A stretch of 10,229 bases of DNA from Rhodothermaceae bacterium (GTDB lineage: Bacteria; Bacteroidota; Rhodothermia; Rhodothermales; JAHEMB01). Below the pieces are notes generated by a model. That model saw nothing but the letters and a program-made list of their open reading frames with translations, was not told where the DNA came from and did no database searches. Made by a program: the position numbers and the translations under genes. The DNA lies in the NCBI GenBank assembly GCA_024643915.1, contig JAHEMB010000069.1:1-10229 (forward strand), in the 5' to 3' direction. Positions 1-6,520 of this stretch are shown here, piece by piece. The number at the start of each line of letters is the position of its first letter. The stretch's first letter is position 1.

Positions 1-15
1 CAAAGTAAAGAATTC

Positions 16-84
16 TTACGTGCGTTCGTTCGAGATTCGTGTTGAACGCAGTGGCGCAATGAGCGCAGAGGGCGCGGAGAAGGA
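16..84 (-). repeat. Degenerate 9-bp stutter repeat read as the epimerase C-terminus
   Basis: Read on the minus strand, this stretch contains successive nine-base units of the kind TCCGCGCCC, TCTGCGCTC, ATTGCGCCA, followed by CTGCGTTC and then TTCG-rich words. The plus-strand equivalent lies roughly at 43-83. Similar CTCTGCG-type dispersed spacer repeats are known in many bacterial genomes; membership of a named family was not tested. It supplies the last 22 codons and the TAA stop of the epimerase gene. Confidence 0.5.
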
Positions 85-1041
85 GATAAAAATCGTGTTG
101 AAGCCCATCACCCGCGCCCACCCTTCGATGCTGGGAATGATCGCTGCCTTGCCCCCCACCGTCGTCTCTTCCTCGACGCGCCCGTGAAAGAGGCTGCCGA
201 TGATGCTCTCGTGAACGAAGGAGGCGCCCACATCCAGCTTTCCCTGCGACGACCACTGCGCCATACGCGCTGACGTGCCCGTGCCGCAGGGCGAACGGTC
301 GATGGCCTTCTCTCCGTAGAAAACAGCGTTGCGGGCGTGCGCTTCGGATCGGGTGGGAGCGCCCGTCCAGAGCACATGGCTGAGACCGCGGATGGTTGGG
401 TTTTCGGGGTGGACGAACGTGTAGTGCTCGTTGAGACGCTGCCGCAGGACCGGGCTCCACCGAATGAGGTCGGCCGCCGTGTGCTCGGCCAGGTCGCAGT
501 ATTTCGGCTGCGGATCAACGATGGCGTAGAAATTCCCGCCGTAGGCCACGTCCATCGTCAGCCGCCCCAGATCGGGGCAGTCTACTTCGAGGTTTTCGGC
601 TTCCAGAAATGCCGGCACGTTGACCAGGCGGACGGCTTTGACGCGCCCGTTCTCCTGTTGGTAGCTCGCCTCCACCCTTCCCGCCGGGGTATCGAGAGCG
701 AGGCGGCCCGGCGTGCGGGGCGTTACCAGGCCGTGCTCGATCATCACGGTGACGGTGCCGATGGTGCCGTGCCCACACATCGGCAGGCAGCCGCTCGTCT
801 CGATAAAGAGGATGGCCACGTCGCAGTCGTCGCGGGTGGGCGGATAGAGGATGGCGCCGGACATCAGGTCGTGCCCGCGCGGCTCGAACATGAGGCCGGT
901 GCGGATCCAGTCGTACTCGGCGAGGAAGTGCTGCCGCCGGGCGCTCATGGTTTCGCCTTCCAGCCGCGGCCCGCCTCCCGTTACAACGCGCACGGGATTG
1001 CCGCCCGTATGCGCGTCGATGCAGAAAAAGGTATGGCGCAT
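16..1041 (-). CDS. 4-hydroxyproline 2-epimerase (proline racemase superfamily)
   Basis: Predicted cytoplasmic, cofactor-independent epimerase that interconverts trans-4-hydroxy-L-proline and cis-4-hydroxy-D-proline, the first step of 4-hydroxyproline catabolism. The 341-residue product starts at the ATG at 1041, giving MRHTFFCIDAHTGGNPVR, the usual family start; the ORF runs open 48 bases further upstream but there only encodes spacer repeat. Both catalytic cysteines of the racemase/epimerase class are present: Cys89 in MCGHG and Cys252 in DRSPCGTGTSAR. Two-base (Cys/Cys) enzymes epimerise, whereas Cys/Thr homologues dehydrate. It is the last visible gene of the minus-strand operon, 94 bp after the dehydrogenase. 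The C-terminus is odd: after GFNTIFI the usual ending (a DP-x-DP...GF motif, as in the second homologue at 7594-8649) is absent, and residues 320-341 are read from repeat-like DNA. Proline racemase activity cannot be excluded, but the deaminase and semialdehyde dehydrogenase neighbours favour hydroxyproline. Confidence 0.88.
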   Translation of the reverse strand: MRHTFFCIDAHTGGNPVRVVTGGGPRLEGETMSARRQHFLAEYDWIRTGLMFEPRGHDLMSGAILYPPTRDDCDVAILFIETSGCLPMCGHGTIGTVTVMIEHGLVTPRTPGRLALDTPAGRVEASYQQENGRVKAVRLVNVPAFLEAENLEVDCPDLGRLTMDVAYGGNFYAIVDPQPKYCDLAEHTAADLIRWSPVLRQRLNEHYTFVHPENPTIRGLSHVLWTGAPTRSEAHARNAVFYGEKAIDRSPCGTGTSARMAQWSSQGKLDVGASFVHESIIGSLFHGRVEEETTVGGKAAIIPSIEGWARVMGFNTIFISFSAPSALIAPLRSTRISNERT

Positions 1042-1068
1042 TCTTTTACTCGGGTGGACGTTTGGCGG

Positions 1069-1124
1069 TATGAACGTGTGGACGAGCATATTTGCGCTGT
1101 TCGTTCATACGTCCACACGTTCGC
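1069..1124. repeat. Palindromic spacer repeat, copy 1 (GTGTGGACG family)
   Basis: A perfect 13-bp inverted repeat, GAACGTGTGGACG at 1072-1084 and CGTCCACACGTTC at 1110-1122, encloses 25 bases. An alternative 8-bp pairing exists between 1069-1076 (TATGAACG) and 1102-1109 (CGTTCATA). It lies in the spacer between the dehydrogenase and the epimerase. The 13-mer CGTCCACACGTTC recurs at 4688-4700 and TGAACGTGTGG recurs at 6549-6559. It could form a hairpin in the operon transcript; there is no T-run to suggest a classical terminator. Confidence 0.85.
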
Positions 1125-1135
1125 ACGTCCCTATA

Positions 1136-2716
1136 TCACTCGCGGGAAAAGGCGCCGTCCACCAGCCGCAGGATGCCGCGCGGGTTGCCGTTGCGGAGTT
1201 CGAGCGGGAGGGCGTCTTGGGGAAAATCCTGGTAGCAGACGGGCCGGGCGAAACGCTGGATGGCGGCGGTGCCCACCGAGGTCGTCCGCACGTCGGTCGT
1301 CGCCGGGTAGGGCCCGCCGTGGTGCATCGACGGGCACACCTCCACGCCCGTCGGGAAGCCGTTGAAGATGAGGCGGCCCACCTTGTTTTCGAGGATACGG
1401 ACGAGCCCGGCGTACGCGCGCAAATCGTCCTCTGTGCCGTGAAGTGTGGCCGTGAGGTTGCCTTCCAGGTTGCGCGCCGCCTCTTCCAGTTCCTCCGCCG
1501 AGCCGCACCGCACGAGGAGCGAGGCCGGGCCGAAGACCTCTTCGTGCAGATGGGGCTGCTGCGCAAAGGTGGCAGCGTTGGTGGCGAAGACGGCGGCGCG
1601 GGCCGGGGTGGCCGTCGCCCCATCGCCGCCCGTGCCGACGACCTCGACGCCTGCCGTCTCGCGCCAGTACCGCAGGTTTTTCTCATAGCTCTTCCGAATC
1701 CCGGCGTGTAAAAGGGTGAAAGCAGGCGTAGCATTCACGGCGGCACCCACCTCCTCGGCGAACTGCCGGAGCGCCTCGCCATCCGGCCCGAAGACGAGGC
1801 CGGGGTTCGTACAGAACTGCCCCCCTCCCAGCGTCACCGACTGCACGTAGCCTTCGACGAGCTGTGCCCGCCTTGCTTCGAGGGCGCCCGGCAGGAGAAA
1901 AACGGGGTTGACGCTGCCCATCTCCGCATAAACCGGGATCGGGTTGGGCCGGGCCGCCGCGACATCGAAAAGGTCGCGGCCCGCGCGGAGCGAGCCGGTG
2001 AAACCCACAGCACGCGTAAAGGGGTGGCGGACGAGGCCGAGACTGACCTCGGGTGAGGCGGCGTGCAGGAGGGAAAACGTGCCCGGATGAAAGCTCGCCG
2101 CTGCCACCGCCCGCGTGACCGCCGCTGCCACCAGTTCCGACGTGCCGGGATGCGCCGGGTGCGCCTTACACACCACCGGGCAGCCAGCCGCGAGCGCCGA
2201 GGCCGTGTCGCCCCCGGCCACGGAGAACGCGAGGGGGAAGTTGCTCGCGCCGAAGACAGCGACCGGGCCGAGGGGGATGAGCATCCGCCGGAGGTCGGGC
2301 TTGGGAAGCGGCTGCCGGTCAGGGTCGGCGCGGTCGATGCGGGCTTCCACCCACGAGCCGTCGCGGACAACGTGGGCGAAGAGGCGAAGTTGGTTCGTCG
2401 TCCGCCCCCGCTCGCCAAGCACCCGGCCCTCGGGCAGGGCCGTCTCGGCCATTACCCTTGCTATGAGTTCATCGCCCAGCGCCTCAATCTCGTCGGCGAT
2501 GCGATCGAGGAGCCCTGCGCGGTCCTCGGCGGCGCGCTGCCGGTCAGCGTGGAAGGCCTCGTCAGCCGCCCGCAGCGCCCGGTCGATCTCGTCCGACGTC
2601 GCTTCGTGGAAAGCAGGATCGAGTGCCTCACCCGTCGCCGGATTCGTCGCGTGGAGGAGGGCTTCTCCATCCCCCGAGCGCTCGCCTGCGATGACGTTTT
2701 TTCCGTGCAAGGTCAT
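1136..2716 (-). CDS. Alpha-ketoglutaric semialdehyde dehydrogenase (NAD(P)+-dependent aldehyde dehydrogenase)
   Basis: Predicted to oxidise 2-oxoglutarate semialdehyde (2,5-dioxopentanoate) to 2-oxoglutarate with NAD(P)+, the last step of hydroxyproline breakdown before the TCA cycle. The 526-residue product is full length for the KGSADH-type ALDH subgroup. Visible signatures are the FGASNFP motif with Asn159, the cofactor lysine Lys184 in VVCKAHPAHPGTSE, the Rossmann-loop motif GFTGS at 238-242, the general base Glu265 in YAEMGS, and the nucleophile Cys302 in GGGQFCTNPG. I chose the ATG at 2716 because MTLHGKNVIAGE matches the family start; the extra 30 codons upstream run through a heptamer repeat. 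It follows the regulator gene after 86 bp and precedes the epimerase. Enzymes of this subgroup also serve sugar-acid pathways (glucarate, arabinose), so the substrate route is assigned from the hydroxyproline neighbours. No strong ribosome binding site is visible. Confidence 0.9.
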   Translation of the reverse strand: MTLHGKNVIAGERSGDGEALLHATNPATGEALDPAFHEATSDEIDRALRAADEAFHADRQRAAEDRAGLLDRIADEIEALGDELIARVMAETALPEGRVLGERGRTTNQLRLFAHVVRDGSWVEARIDRADPDRQPLPKPDLRRMLIPLGPVAVFGASNFPLAFSVAGGDTASALAAGCPVVCKAHPAHPGTSELVAAAVTRAVAAASFHPGTFSLLHAASPEVSLGLVRHPFTRAVGFTGSLRAGRDLFDVAAARPNPIPVYAEMGSVNPVFLLPGALEARRAQLVEGYVQSVTLGGGQFCTNPGLVFGPDGEALRQFAEEVGAAVNATPAFTLLHAGIRKSYEKNLRYWRETAGVEVVGTGGDGATATPARAAVFATNAATFAQQPHLHEEVFGPASLLVRCGSAEELEEAARNLEGNLTATLHGTEDDLRAYAGLVRILENKVGRLIFNGFPTGVEVCPSMHHGGPYPATTDVRTTSVGTAAIQRFARPVCYQDFPQDALPLELRNGNPRGILRLVDGAFSRE

Positions 2717-2740
2717 GATTCTTTGTGGTTGGCACGCAGC

Positions 2741-2795
2741 TTTCAGCGTCCTTTTCTTCAGGCTGATCGCTGAACGCTGAACGCTGAAGGTTGAC
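2741..2795. repeat. Heptamer GCTGAAC tandem array with a flanking inverted unit
   Basis: Four consecutive seven-base units, GCTGATC, GCTGAAC, GCTGAAC and GCTGAAG, fill 2762-2789, followed by a degenerate GTTGAC. An inverted unit, TTCAGCGT, lies at 2742-2749 and can pair with ACGCTGAA at 2774-2781 or 2781-2788. The array sits between the stop of the regulator gene (2803) and the start of the aldehyde dehydrogenase (2716). It resembles in style the short heptanucleotide tandem repeats (STRR) of cyanobacterial spacers; relationship not tested. Confidence 0.8.
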
Positions 2796-2802
2796 AGCTT
2801 CT

Positions 2803-3444
2803 TCAATCCAGTTCCAGGATCTCCCGTGTGAACTCTACGAGGTAGTTAAGGAGGGCGTCGGCAGCGCATTCGGCTGCCGTCGGCTCCCCGTCGGCGACGG
2901 CCTCCAGCAAGGCTACGTGGAGGGCGACGGAGGCGGTCAGGTCGCCCTCGTGGCGGTACTGGCACCAGAAGCGGCGGCAGTGCGCGTGAAGCGGCGCCGC
3001 GGCCCGCGTAGCGAACGGATTGTGGGCGGCGGCCTCTATCAGTTCATCGCCCACGCGGTCGGCGCGGAGGAAGGCGTGGAGGTCGGCGGTAGCCTGCTGC
3101 ATGACAACGGCGCAGGTGTGGAGCGCCTCGCGTTGTACCAGCGTCGCCCGTTTGGCGGCGCGGGCGGCAATGAGCCGGTCCAGTACCCGACGTGTCTCCA
3201 AGAGGGCGAGGAAATCCAGCAAATTGATGCCCGCCACCCGCATGCCCCGGCGCGGCAGGGTCGTGACGAGCCGGTCGGCGGCGAGGCGTTGGAGCGCTTC
3301 CCGCAAGGGCGTCCGCCCGATGCCGATACGCTCGCTCAACTCCCCTTCGGAGAAGATCGCGCCTGGCGGCAAGGCGAGGGTGACAATCATCTCCTCGACC
3401 ACGTCGTACGCCTGCTCCGCGAGGGTCGGGGCGCCGTTGCCCAT
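2803..3444 (-). CDS. GntR-family transcriptional regulator, FadR/FCD subfamily
   Basis: Probable ligand-responsive DNA-binding regulator of the hydroxyproline operon, 213 residues, normal for the family. An N-terminal winged helix-turn-helix spans about residues 8-72, with the typical GntR signatures PPGAIFSEGELSERIGIGRTPLREALQRL and a wing containing PRRGMRV. The rest is the helical FCD ligand-binding domain. Usual FCD proteins bind a metal through an Asp and several His; here Asp129 and His176 are present, but the positions expected to be His hold Asp133 and, less certainly, Asn200. The gene begins 11 bases after the deaminase stop and has a perfect eight-base Shine-Dalgarno match overlapping that stop, so translation of the two is probably coupled. 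Whether it represses or activates cannot be read from sequence; most operon-encoded FCD regulators are repressors relieved by a pathway metabolite. Confidence 0.88.
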   Translation of the reverse strand: MGNGAPTLAEQAYDVVEEMIVTLALPPGAIFSEGELSERIGIGRTPLREALQRLAADRLVTTLPRRGMRVAGINLLDFLALLETRRVLDRLIAARAAKRATLVQREALHTCAVVMQQATADLHAFLRADRVGDELIEAAAHNPFATRAAAPLHAHCRRFWCQYRHEGDLTASVALHVALLEAVADGEPTAAECAADALLNYLVEFTREILELD

Positions 3445-3450
3445 ATCGCC

Positions 3451-3458
3451 CCTCCTTA
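3451..3458 (-). promoter_or_regulatory. Very strong ribosome binding site for the GntR gene, overlapping the upstream stop codon
   Basis: On the minus strand the sequence reads TAAGGAGG, six bases before the ATG at 3444. This is a full match to the 3' end of 16S rRNA. Its TAA is the stop codon of the deaminase gene. Other genes in the window have weak or no Shine-Dalgarno sequence, so this site stands out and supports both the 3444 start and coupled translation. Confidence 0.85.
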
Positions 3459-4472
3459 TGGTTGCTCTGAGGGGAAATCGTAGGGAAAAGACAACGGCCT
3501 TGGCGCGTCTTCTTCATCCTGCACATCACGCGCTGCCATCATCGTCCCTTCCGACTCCTCCGTTGATGCCAGCACCGGCAGCCTGGGACGGGCCGCAAGC
3601 GCCGCTTCGATGATATTTTCAACGCGCTCGCGCTCGGCGCCTTCGAGCGGCAGGCGAGGCGGTCGCACGAACTCATTGCCCAACCCTACCATCGCCTCGG
3701 CCAACTTAATGTTTTGCACCAGCTTCGTCGAGACGTCGAGGTGCAAGAGGGGCGCGAACCAGCGATACAGGGCGCGGGCCTCCTCCAGCCGCCCGGCTTT
3801 CGCCAGCTCGTAGATGGCGACCGTCTCCTCGGGAAACGCGCAGACAAGGCCGGCCAGCCACCCCGCCGCGCCCATCACCAGGGCTTCGAGGGCGAGGTCG
3901 TCTACCCCGCAGAAAATCTGGTAGCGGTCGCCCGTCAGGTTCCACAGGTCCGTGATGCGCCGCACGTCGCCCGAAGACTCCTTGATGGCGACGATCGTCG
4001 ACTCGTCCGCCAGCTCGGCGAACATCTCGGGCGTCACGTCCACCCCGTAGGAGAGCGGGTTGTTGTAGATCATCAAGGGCCGGTCCGTGGCGCCGGCAAC
4101 GGTGCGCAGGTAGCGGAGCGTCTCACGCCGGTCGCTCAGGTAAAGCATCGGCGGGAGGAGCATGAAGCCATCGGCGCCCGCCGCCGCGCCGCGTTCGACG
4201 AACCGGCAGGCGTCCCGTGTAGCGCCCTCGGCCACCCCGCAGAGCACCGGCACGCGTCCCGCGCTCACCTCCACCCCCACCCGCAACACCGCCAGCTTCT
4301 CCTCGGTCGAAAGCGAACTGCTTTCGCCCAGGGACCCGCCCACGACGAGCCCGTGCACCCCCGCGCTGATCTGGGCGCGGAAATGCCGCCGCATCGCATC
4401 GTGATCGAGTTGGTGATCTTCGGCGAACTTGGTGGTGACGGCGGGAAAAACCCCGCTCCAGCGTGCTTCCAT
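3456..4472 (-). CDS. DapA-family lyase, probable delta1-pyrroline-4-hydroxy-2-carboxylate deaminase
   Basis: Predicted to convert delta1-pyrroline-4-hydroxy-2-carboxylate into 2-oxoglutarate semialdehyde plus ammonia through a Schiff-base lysine in a TIM barrel. The 338-residue protein starts at the ATG at 4472 (MEARWSGVFPAVTTKF, the usual family start); 48 upstream in-frame codons look like spacer. Lys164 in IVAIKESSGD is the Schiff-base lysine and Tyr136 in IYNNP the partner tyrosine. The usual GTTGE loop of dihydrodipicolinate synthase reads GSLGE (46-50), arguing against a lysine-biosynthetic role. The core ends near residue 297; residues 298-338 form an acidic, proline-containing tail beyond the usual length. 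First gene of the minus-strand operon. The alternative, 5-dehydro-4-deoxyglucarate dehydratase, would yield the same semialdehyde for the same dehydrogenase; the hydroxyproline epimerase in the operon favours the deaminase. Confidence 0.8.
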   Translation of the reverse strand: MEARWSGVFPAVTTKFAEDHQLDHDAMRRHFRAQISAGVHGLVVGGSLGESSSLSTEEKLAVLRVGVEVSAGRVPVLCGVAEGATRDACRFVERGAAAGADGFMLLPPMLYLSDRRETLRYLRTVAGATDRPLMIYNNPLSYGVDVTPEMFAELADESTIVAIKESSGDVRRITDLWNLTGDRYQIFCGVDDLALEALVMGAAGWLAGLVCAFPEETVAIYELAKAGRLEEARALYRWFAPLLHLDVSTKLVQNIKLAEAMVGLGNEFVRPPRLPLEGAERERVENIIEAALAARPRLPVLASTEESEGTMMAARDVQDEEDAPRPLSFPYDFPSEQP

Positions 4473-4484
4473 GGTTGCTCGACT

Positions 4485-4495
4485 TGGCCTGACCA
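4485..4495. promoter_or_regulatory. Candidate operator for the FadR-type GntR regulator
   Basis: TGGCCTGACCA is an 11-bp palindrome with one mismatched pair. It fits the FadR-subfamily operator pattern tnGTnnnACna apart from one base (C for T). It lies 12 bases upstream of the deaminase ATG, where a bound repressor would block the minus-strand operon. A single site found by eye, so it is an inference. Confidence 0.4.
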
Positions 4496-4635
4496 GATGA
4501 AATTTCAGCAGAAGTACGCACGCAAAATATGCCTCTGATATATTACGCGCATCGTCGCCCCCCGCGTCCCCGTGAATTTCACCAAATCGCCATGGAGAAG
4601 AGCCATCCAGCACCATATCCGTTGGATTTGATCAT

Positions 4636-4720
4636 GTATGGACGTGAGAAGGTGTGGACGTGTGGACGAAGGGTTCAAACCAAGGATCGTCCACACGTTC
4701 AATCGTCCATACGTCCACAC
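4636..4720. repeat. Palindromic spacer repeat, copy 2 (GTGTGGACG family)
   Basis: Nested inverted repeats: an inner 12-bp perfect arm pair, ACGTGTGGACGA (4658-4669) and TCGTCCACACGT (4687-4698), and an outer 9-bp pair, GTATGGACG (4636-4644) and CGTCCATAC (4704-4712). Exact words are shared with the other copies: CGTCCACACGTTC with 1110-1122, CATACGTCCACAC with 1106-1118, and TCCATACGTCCACAC inverted at 6562-6576. It lies 48 bases before the DUF885 start, so it could affect that transcript's leader. Confidence 0.85.
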
Positions 4721-4768
4721 CCGCGCGGGGCGAAGTGGCCTGCCGGGAAATACCGCCTCAGCGAAACA

Positions 4769-6520
4769 ATGCTCGTCCTACTGCTCCTCGCCGCCTTTGG
4801 CCTGCCCGGCGTGGCGTGGGGGCAGGATGCTGCTACGAGCCTGCACGCCCTGCTGGAGGAAGCGTGGGCCTACCGCCTCCAGGAGGACCCGCTCTACGCG
4901 ACCTACGTCGGCGAGCACGCCTATGACGCCCTCCTTCCCTCGGTGACGGCTGCGGACCAGGAGCGCCGCGCCGAAACCTGGCGGGCTTTCCTCGAACGGC
5001 TGCAGGCCATCGACCGGGGTGCGCTCGGGCTCGAAGACCAGATCAGCCACGCCATTTTCGAGACGCAACTCGAGGGCTCCCTCGCCGGGGTCGCATACGG
5101 CGCGTACCGCATCCCCCTCACGTCGGACGGCGGCTTCCACATCGGCTTCACCTGGGTGCCCGACCAGATGCCGTTCGCCACGGTGGGCGACTACGAAAAC
5201 TACCTCGCCCGGCTGCGCGCCTGGCCGGGCTACGTGCAGCAGCACATCGACCTCATGCGGGAAGGCATGGAGACGGGCATGACGATGCCGCGCCCGCCCC
5301 TCGAAGGCTACGAGGTCACGGTAGCCTCCCACGTCGTCGAGGCGCCCGACGCGAGCCTCTTCTTCGCGCCTTTCGACGCCTTCCCCAGCAGCCTGCCCGA
5401 AAACGAAAAAGTTCGGTTGCGCGAGGAAGGGGGAAAGGTCATCATGGAGTATCTGGTGCCGGGCTACCGGGCATTCCTGGACTTCATGGTGAATGAGTAC
5501 TTCCCCGCCGCCCGCACCAGCACCGGCGCCCGCGACCTGCCCAGCGGGGAAGCATACTACGCACACCTCGTCCGCCACTTCACCACCCTCGACATCTCAC
5601 CCGAAGCCGTCCATGAGATCGGCCTGAGCGAGGTCGCACGTATCCGGGCCGAGATGCAGGTCGTCATCGAAGAGGTGAGCTTTGAGGGCAGCTTCGGGGA
5701 CTTCCTGACGTTCCTCCGCACCGATCCGCAGTTTTACGCGACCACGCCGGAGGCATATCTGCAAGAGGCGGCGTGGATCGCCAAGCGGATGGACGGGCAG
5801 CTTCCCAAGCTCTTCAAGACGCTCCCCCGCCTGCCTTACGGCCTGGCACCTGTGCCCGATCACCTTGCCCCGAAGTACACAGGCGGGCGCTACATCGAGC
5901 CGGCTGCGGGCGGGCGCGAGGCGGGCTGGTACTGGCTCAACACGTACAAGCTGGAGAGCCGCCCGCGCTATATCCTCGAAGCCCTCACCTTCCACGAAGC
6001 CGTGCCGGGCCATCACTTGCAGATCGCCCTGGCGCAGGAGTTGGACCACCTCCCCCCCTTCCGCCGCGCCCTCTCCCTGACGGCCTATGAAGAGGGGTGG
6101 GGCCTGTACGCCGAGTGGCTGGGACAGGAGGCCGGCTTCTACCGGGATCCCTACAGCCGCTTCGGGCGCCTCACGTACGAGATGTGGCGGGCCTGCCGGC
6201 TCGTCGTCGATACCGGCCTGCACGCCTTCGGGTGGACGCGGCAGCAGGCCATCAATTACCTCGCTTCTCACACGGCCCTCTCGCTCCACGAGGTCACGAC
6301 CGAGATCGACCGCTACATCTCGTGGCCGGGGCAGGCGCTCGGCTACAAGATGGGCGAGCTGACCATCCGCCGCCTCCGGGAAGAAGCCGAAGCCGCCCTC
6401 GGCGAGCGGTTCGACGTGCGCGATTTCCACGACGTGATTCTGCTCCACGGCGAGGTGCCCCTGACGGTGATGGAAGACCTGGTGCGGCGCTACATCGCCG
6501 AGACGCTGGCGGGCGAGTGA
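4769..6520 (+). CDS. Secreted DUF885-family protein, probable zinc metallopeptidase
   Basis: 583-residue protein, typical in length for DUF885. It starts at the ATG at 4769, giving a hydrophobic signal peptide (MLVLLLLAAFGLPGVAWGQ) with likely cleavage after an Ala or Gly near residue 18; there is no lipobox cysteine, so a periplasmic or secreted location is expected. The 80 upstream in-frame codons run through the spacer repeat and are not coding. The family signature HEAVPGHH is at residues 409-416, an HExxPGHH motif that resembles the HExxH site of gluzincin peptidases, followed by YEEGWGLYAEW from 440, which could supply a third ligand. DUF885 proteins are generally annotated as uncharacterised or putative peptidases, and the substrate is unknown. 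It heads the plus-strand genes, divergent from the hydroxyproline operon, which suggests but does not prove a role in releasing amino acids from peptides. Confidence 0.85.
   Translation: MLVLLLLAAFGLPGVAWGQDAATSLHALLEEAWAYRLQEDPLYATYVGEHAYDALLPSVTAADQERRAETWRAFLERLQAIDRGALGLEDQISHAIFETQLEGSLAGVAYGAYRIPLTSDGGFHIGFTWVPDQMPFATVGDYENYLARLRAWPGYVQQHIDLMREGMETGMTMPRPPLEGYEVTVASHVVEAPDASLFFAPFDAFPSSLPENEKVRLREEGGKVIMEYLVPGYRAFLDFMVNEYFPAARTSTGARDLPSGEAYYAHLVRHFTTLDISPEAVHEIGLSEVARIRAEMQVVIEEVSFEGSFGDFLTFLRTDPQFYATTPEAYLQEAAWIAKRMDGQLPKLFKTLPRLPYGLAPVPDHLAPKYTGGRYIEPAAGGREAGWYWLNTYKLESRPRYILEALTFHEAVPGHHLQIALAQELDHLPPFRRALSLTAYEEGWGLYAEWLGQEAGFYRDPYSRFGRLTYEMWRACRLVVDTGLHAFGWTRQQAINYLASHTALSLHEVTTEIDRYISWPGQALGYKMGELTIRRLREEAEAALGERFDVRDFHDVILLHGEVPLTVMEDLVRRYIAETLAGE

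Larger units (their letters stand above)
4473..4768. promoter_or_regulatory. Divergent control region between the two gene sets
   Basis: This 296-bp spacer separates the minus-strand hydroxyproline operon from the plus-strand DUF885 gene, so promoters for both should lie here. The only AT-rich patch is about 4524-4548, containing CAAAATATG and TGATATATTACG; read on the minus strand it offers TAATAT and CATATTTT as possible -10-like elements upstream of the operator candidate. No convincing paired -35/-10 or -33/-7 element could be fixed. The right half (4636-4720) is the inverted-repeat element. Confidence 0.4.

Noticed and set aside
337..1365. A 342-codon plus-strand open frame over the epimerase and dehydrogenase end
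   Set aside because: Antisense shadow of two well-supported genes; its product is Arg/Gly-rich and shows no family features.
3456..4472. Assignment as lysine-pathway dihydrodipicolinate synthase
   Set aside because: GSLGE replaces GTTGE, the protein is longer than usual, and all operon neighbours point to hydroxyproline breakdown.
4636..4720. Possible CRISPR-like repeats
   Set aside because: The units are irregular, inverted relative to each other, lack equal-length spacers and recur at single spacers elsewhere.
4529..4768. 80-codon N-terminal extension of the DUF885 gene
   Set aside because: It would place the signal peptide internally and translate through the palindromic spacer repeat; the ATG at 4769 begins directly with a hydrophobic leader.
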